Positions 60,626 through 64,000 of a DNA stretch of 64,000 nt are shown here, piece by piece. The DNA is taken from assembly GCF_002119765.1 (NCBI RefSeq), contig NZ_CP021112.1, positions 5,574,501-5,638,500 on the forward strand, in the 5' to 3' direction. Numbering within the stretch: the stretch's first letter is position 1; the number at the start of each line of letters is the position of its first letter. The notes under the pieces were generated by a model, which saw only the letters and a list, made by a program, of their open reading frames with translations, did not search any database and was not told where the DNA came from. Source of the DNA: Pseudorhodoplanes sinuspersici (GTDB taxonomy: Bacteria; Pseudomonadota; Alphaproteobacteria; Rhizobiales; Xanthobacteraceae). The translations under genes were made by a program, and so were the position numbers.

Positions 60626-61984
60626 ATGCAGGCATATTCCGTCGACGACCTTTCCAGCGCAGTTCAACCCGCGCGCGTTCACCGCCGACTATATACCGAC
60701 CCGGCGATTTTCGAACTGGAGATGGAACGCATTTTTGGTGTGGCCTGGCTTTACGTTGGACATGAGAGCCAGGTACGCAATCCCGGCGATTATTTTCTGA
60801 CGCAGGTCGGCCGCAAGGCGATGGTGGTCACGCGCGATGACACCGGCAAGCTGCGGGTTCTGCACAATCAATGCGCACATCGCGGTGCTATGGTGGTGGC
60901 GTCCGATTGCGGACACGCCAAGGAATTCCAGTGCGTCTATCACGGCTGGACCTATCACCTCGACGGCCGCCTGAAGGCCGTGCCGCTCAATCACGGCTAT
61001 CCTTCGGATTTCGATACAAAGAATCCGCGCACATCGATGACGCAGGTGCCGCGGGTCGAGAGCTATCGCGGCTTCATCTTCATCAGCCAGGCGAAAGACG
61101 GCCAGAGCCTCACCGATTATCTCGGCCATATGGCGACATCGATCGACGACATGATCGACCGCGCGCCCGACGGCGAGATCGAAATGGCCGGCGGCGTCTT
61201 CCGTCACGCCTATAACGCCAACTGGAAACTCTATCTCGAAAACCTCTGCGACGCCGCGCATCCCTGGTTCACGCACCGATCATCGATCGACGCCGCGCAG
61301 CAGCAGAGCGACGATGTCTATTCCGACGGCACCGGCGAAATCGCCATCCGGCAGATGCGACAGAACGGAGCGCCCTACTCGTTCTGGGAAAATCAGGTCG
61401 GCATCTGGACCTATCCGAACGGCCACAGCTATCTGGGCGATTATCACGACGACAAAAAGCTTGTCGCCTCGATGGAAGACCCGCTGTTCCGCGACTATAT
61501 CGGCATCCTGGAAGCGAAGAAGGGCAAGGACGAGGTCAAGCGCATTCTCGAAGTGCGCCGCTGGAATTCGAACCTCTATCCGAACCTGTCCTTCATGAGC
61601 CAGTTCCAGCAGTTGCGCGTCGTGCACCCGATCAGCGTCAACCGCACCGTCGTGAACACCTATTGCTTCAGGCTCAAGGGCGCGCCGGAGCAGATGTTCC
61701 GCAACACCATCAGCTTTGCCAACATCGTCAACGGCACCGGCTCGCTGGTGCTGACCGACGATCTCGAAATCTACAACCGCATCGGCATCGGCCTGCATAG
61801 CGACGGCGCCGAATGGATCGAGGTCGGCCGCGGCTACCACAGCGACGTGCGCGACGAGTTCGGCGGCCTGAAGGGCAAGAACTCGACCAGCGAAGTCTAT
61901 ATCCGCAACATGTTCGAGGCCTGGCGCGGTTATATGCTCGGCGACAAGGCCGGCGCGGCACAGGCGATGAAGGAAAGCGCATGA
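60626..61984 (+). CDS. Rieske aromatic-ring-hydroxylating oxygenase, alpha subunit
   Basis: A 452-residue catalytic subunit. The Rieske [2Fe-2S] ligands are Cys83, His85, Cys103 and His106 (C-x-H-x17-C-x2-H). The mononuclear iron site is Asp209 (bridging), His212 and His217 in ENLCDAAHPWFTH, the same spacing as naphthalene dioxygenase (205/208/213). It would dihydroxylate or monohydroxylate an aromatic compound using electrons from a ferredoxin/reductase not encoded here. Coupled to its beta subunit by an ATGA overlap. Likely repressed by the divergent TetR protein. Confidence 0.93.
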   Translation: MQAYSVDDLSSAVQPARVHRRLYTDPAIFELEMERIFGVAWLYVGHESQVRNPGDYFLTQVGRKAMVVTRDDTGKLRVLHNQCAHRGAMVVASDCGHAKEFQCVYHGWTYHLDGRLKAVPLNHGYPSDFDTKNPRTSMTQVPRVESYRGFIFISQAKDGQSLTDYLGHMATSIDDMIDRAPDGEIEMAGGVFRHAYNANWKLYLENLCDAAHPWFTHRSSIDAAQQQSDDVYSDGTGEIAIRQMRQNGAPYSFWENQVGIWTYPNGHSYLGDYHDDKKLVASMEDPLFRDYIGILEAKKGKDEVKRILEVRRWNSNLYPNLSFMSQFQQLRVVHPISVNRTVVNTYCFRLKGAPEQMFRNTISFANIVNGTGSLVLTDDLEIYNRIGIGLHSDGAEWIEVGRGYHSDVRDEFGGLKGKNSTSEVYIRNMFEAWRGYMLGDKAGAAQAMKESA

Positions 61985-62487
61985 ACACCGCGGCATTGAA
62001 GAAGGCTTCGTCGGTCAGTTTGTCGCGCGCCGATTGCGAGGACTTCCTGATCAACGAGGCGCGCCTGCTTGACGAGGCGCGGTTCGACGAATGGCTGGCA
62101 CTGTTCACGCCCGAGGCGCATTACTGGGTGCCGAGCGAGCCGAACCAGAAGAGCCCGCTCGATACCGTGTCGCTGATGTATGACGACCGGCGCTTGCTCG
62201 AGACTCGCGTGCGCCGGCTGTCGAGCCCGAAAATCTATTCGCAGGAGCCGCGCTCGCGCACCAGCCGCATCGTCACCAACGTGACGATCGAAAGCGCTGT
62301 GAATGGCGTGACCAAAGTGCGTTCGAAATTCGTGATGGTGGAATATCGGCGCGAAGAACAGCGCCTGTTCGCCGGCACCTATCTGCATGACCTCGTCTTG
62401 ATCGATGATGCGATCCGCATCGCGTTCAAGAAGGTCGATCTCGTCAACGCCGATGCGCCCATGGACGGGCTGGTGGTGCCGTTCTAA
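61981..62487 (+). CDS. Aromatic-ring-hydroxylating oxygenase, beta subunit
   Basis: A 168-residue small subunit of the SnoaL/NTF2-like fold: DCEDFLINEARLLDEARFDEWLALF (about 19-43), HYWVPSEP and RTSRIVTNVTIE, all typical of the alpha3beta3 oxygenase beta chains. Structural role in the hexamer. The start ATG overlaps the alpha stop (ATGA); the longer frame to 61813 is shadow. Confidence 0.92.
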   Translation: MNTAALKKASSVSLSRADCEDFLINEARLLDEARFDEWLALFTPEAHYWVPSEPNQKSPLDTVSLMYDDRRLLETRVRRLSSPKIYSQEPRSRTSRIVTNVTIESAVNGVTKVRSKFVMVEYRREEQRLFAGTYLHDLVLIDDAIRIAFKKVDLVNADAPMDGLVVPF

Positions 62488-62545
62488 AGCGTTTCCGGCT
62501 TTGATGGAATCAAAGCCGGAGCCCGGTCTCAGGCCCTCGGCTTCG

Positions 62546-64000
62546 TCACGCCGGAACCAGCGCCAAAACGCGCAACGGGCTGCCCGAGCCCTTCTCGATC
62601 TTCAGCGGCGCCGTCACCAGCACCGCGCCGGTCGGCGGCAATTGATCGAGATTGCAGAGGCTCGCAAGACCGAACTTGTTGGCACCATGCATCAGGTGAT
62701 GCGCCGGGAATGCCGGCTCGAACGCGAAGGCGAGGCCCGCATCGGTGCCGACCGCTTCCACGCCCCAGCCATTGACGTTGCGCTGCTGCACGAGGAACGT
62801 CACCGCCGCCGCCGAAGGGCCCGGCACATGCGGGCCGTCTTCTTTCATATTGAGGAAGCGCGCGGGATCCTCGCGCTTCGACCAGTCGGTGCGCATCAGC
62901 ACCCAGGCGCCGTCCGGAATGCGGCCATGCTTTCCTTCCCACGCCTCGATATGCGACGGCTCCAGCAGGAATTTCTCATCCGCCGCCGCTTCCTTGCTGC
63001 AATCGATCACCACGGCAGGTGCAACGAAACGCTGTACCGACACCGTGTCTGTGTAACCGTCGGGATAATGCTGGCCGGTGACCCAATGGGCCGGCGCATC
63101 GAAATGCGTACCGGTATGTTCGCCGCAGGAAATGTTGTTCCAATACCAGGCGGGCCCGCGCTCGTCGTAGCGCGAAATCTCCGATGTGCGGAACGGATTG
63201 GATTGCGCCAGCGGCGGCGGCAGCTGGATCACCGGCGTCGACGGCTTCAGCGTCTGCGTCATGTCAACAACACGGATCTTGCCGTCGGCGATATGAGAGG
63301 CGAATTTCAGCAGCAGGTCAGACACGTCGTCATCCCCTTCATTGGATTGAGAGCCGATCTCGTTGGCGAGAGAAGCGAGTTCGTTGGATAGATATCCGGC
63401 GGAGGCCGATGCGGCGTGCGCGATGCCCGCGGGCTTCGCATCGGACACGCTGCTGAATTGTTTCATGGCTTTTGCAAAGCCGCCAGCGACAACCTCGATA
63501 TCGTTGGCCGCCACCACAATCGGATAGCCGTCGTCGCGGCGCGCAATCGCCGCATCTGTATTGCCGGTGAAAATACCGCACGGGATACCGACCGTTTTGC
63601 AGGCCTGCATGATGGTGTTGCAGGCATCGCCATGCCGAGCATCCGCCCGCGGAAATCCGTTGAGCGAGACCGCAAGATCGCCGGTGCCGATCAGCACGAA
63701 ATCGACGCCAGGCGTATTGGCGATCGCCGCCGCATGACGCACCCCGCGCAGGGTCTCGATCATCACACCGACGATCGTATGCTGCATCGCGTTCATGTAA
63801 TAGGCGCCGAAATCGCGCCCCAAGGGACGAACGCCGCCGCCCGAGCGCACACCTTCCGGTGGAAAGCGCGCGGCAGCGACGGCCGCTGCCGCCTCTTCAT
63901 CGGTTTCGATCAGGGGCACGATCACGCCTTCGGCGCCGGCATCCAGCGCCTGCCCGATCGCATTGGCGGAGTTCTCGGCAACCCGGACCAGCACCGGCGC
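62546..64000 (-). CDS. HpcH/HpaI aldolase - cyclase-family metal hydrolase fusion (5' end outside window)
   Basis: One continuous frame of at least 484 codons, open to the window edge. The N-terminal part matches class II HpcH/HpaI aldolases: VRVAENSANAIGQALDAGAE, FPPEGVRSGGG (active-site Arg), GVMIETLRGV (metal Glu) and IGTGDLAVSLN (metal Asp). About 70 family residues are missing because the gene begins beyond 64000. After a linker (about residues 180-225 of the visible part) follows a cyclase/kynurenine-formamidase-like domain with the metal motif HTGTHFDAPAH. A possible internal GTG start (about 63328) could also give a separate cyclase. The domains suggest hydrolysis of a ring or amide followed by aldol cleavage of the product. 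Confidence 0.85.
   Translation of the reverse strand, partial: APVLVRVAENSANAIGQALDAGAEGVIVPLIETDEEAAAAVAAARFPPEGVRSGGGVRPLGRDFGAYYMNAMQHTIVGVMIETLRGVRHAAAIANTPGVDFVLIGTGDLAVSLNGFPRADARHGDACNTIMQACKTVGIPCGIFTGNTDAAIARRDDGYPIVVAANDIEVVAGGFAKAMKQFSSVSDAKPAGIAHAASASAGYLSNELASLANEIGSQSNEGDDDVSDLLLKFASHIADGKIRVVDMTQTLKPSTPVIQLPPPLAQSNPFRTSEISRYDERGPAWYWNNISCGEHTGTHFDAPAHWVTGQHYPDGYTDTVSVQRFVAPAVVIDCSKEAAADEKFLLEPSHIEAWEGKHGRIPDGAWVLMRTDWSKREDPARFLNMKEDGPHVPGPSAAAVTFLVQQRNVNGWGVEAVGTDAGLAFAFEPAFPAHHLMHGANKFGLASLCNLDQLPPTGAVLVTAPLKIEKGSGSPLRVLALVPA

Overview
The window is a gene-dense, GC-rich (roughly 60% by eye) chromosomal segment. It fits an alphaproteobacterium of the order Hyphomicrobiales (Bradyrhizobium/Rhodopseudomonas/Xanthobacteraceae type). 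The reasons are the many ABC, TRAP and Bug-type solute uptake systems, CoA-dependent and aromatic catabolic enzymes, a GTG/TTG/ATG start mix, tightly coupled ATGA/TGATG operons, and intergenic palindromic repeats of several families. I see no rRNA, tRNA, CRISPR array, phage genes or transposase.

Layout. 0-5.5 kb: four co-directional genes for acyl-CoA/hydroxyacid metabolism (acyl-CoA dehydrogenase, acyl-CoA synthetase, octopine-dehydrogenase-like, 3-hydroxyacyl-CoA dehydrogenase) separated by palindromic repeats. 5.5-10.1 kb: an Hsp20-Lon protein-quality-control pair and small unknown genes. 10.1-15.9 kb: an ABC importer operon (ATPase, two permeases, no binding protein) ending in a NicX-like dihydroxypyridine dioxygenase homologue, a divergent orphan Bug/TctC binding protein, then an SDR-DoxX pair. 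16.0-22.0 kb: a broken 3' copy of an acyl-CoA dehydrogenase gene, an AraC/nitroalkane-oxidase-like/SDR block, the intact acyl-CoA dehydrogenase, and a class III CoA-transferase. 22.1-25.4 kb: upp-urc4-urc1, a set resembling the URC uracil-catabolic pathway. 25.5-34.6 kb: a minus-strand operon with a gentisate-dioxygenase-like cupin, LVIVD-repeat protein, RidA, GST, TRAP transporter and GMC oxidoreductase, divergent from a GntR regulator with a palindromic operator.

34.5-44.7 kb: a GIY-YIG protein, a cell-wall amidase, an alpha/beta hydrolase and a Liv-type ABC importer with two paralogous binding proteins flanking a metallo-hydrolase, plus a DapA-family lyase. 44.8-48.1 kb: an orphan molybdenum hydroxylase large subunit divergent from a LysR regulator. 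48.2-54.6 kb: a CpxP/Spy-like protein, then an AhpD-like protein, a clear 3-hydroxyanthranilate 3,4-dioxygenase, an AraC regulator, an HpaB-type flavin monooxygenase, an aspartate-dehydrogenase homologue and a double-domain VOC protein. 54.7-64 kb: a zinc alcohol dehydrogenase, an FAD aromatic hydroxylase, an NMT1/SsuA-like ABC importer, a TetR regulator with a perfect operator, a Rieske oxygenase (alpha+beta), and an HpcH/HpaI aldolase fused to a metal-dependent cyclase/amidohydrolase that runs off the window.

Taken together this is a catabolic region: several modules each pair an importer, a ring- or chain-attacking enzyme and a local regulator. The most unusual items are the recombined acyl-CoA dehydrogenase/nitroalkane-oxidase-like block, the aldolase-cyclase fusion, the NicX-like gene translationally coupled to an importer, and the probable amino-aromatic (3-hydroxyanthranilate) module. 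All functions are assigned from sequence reading alone; no database search was possible.
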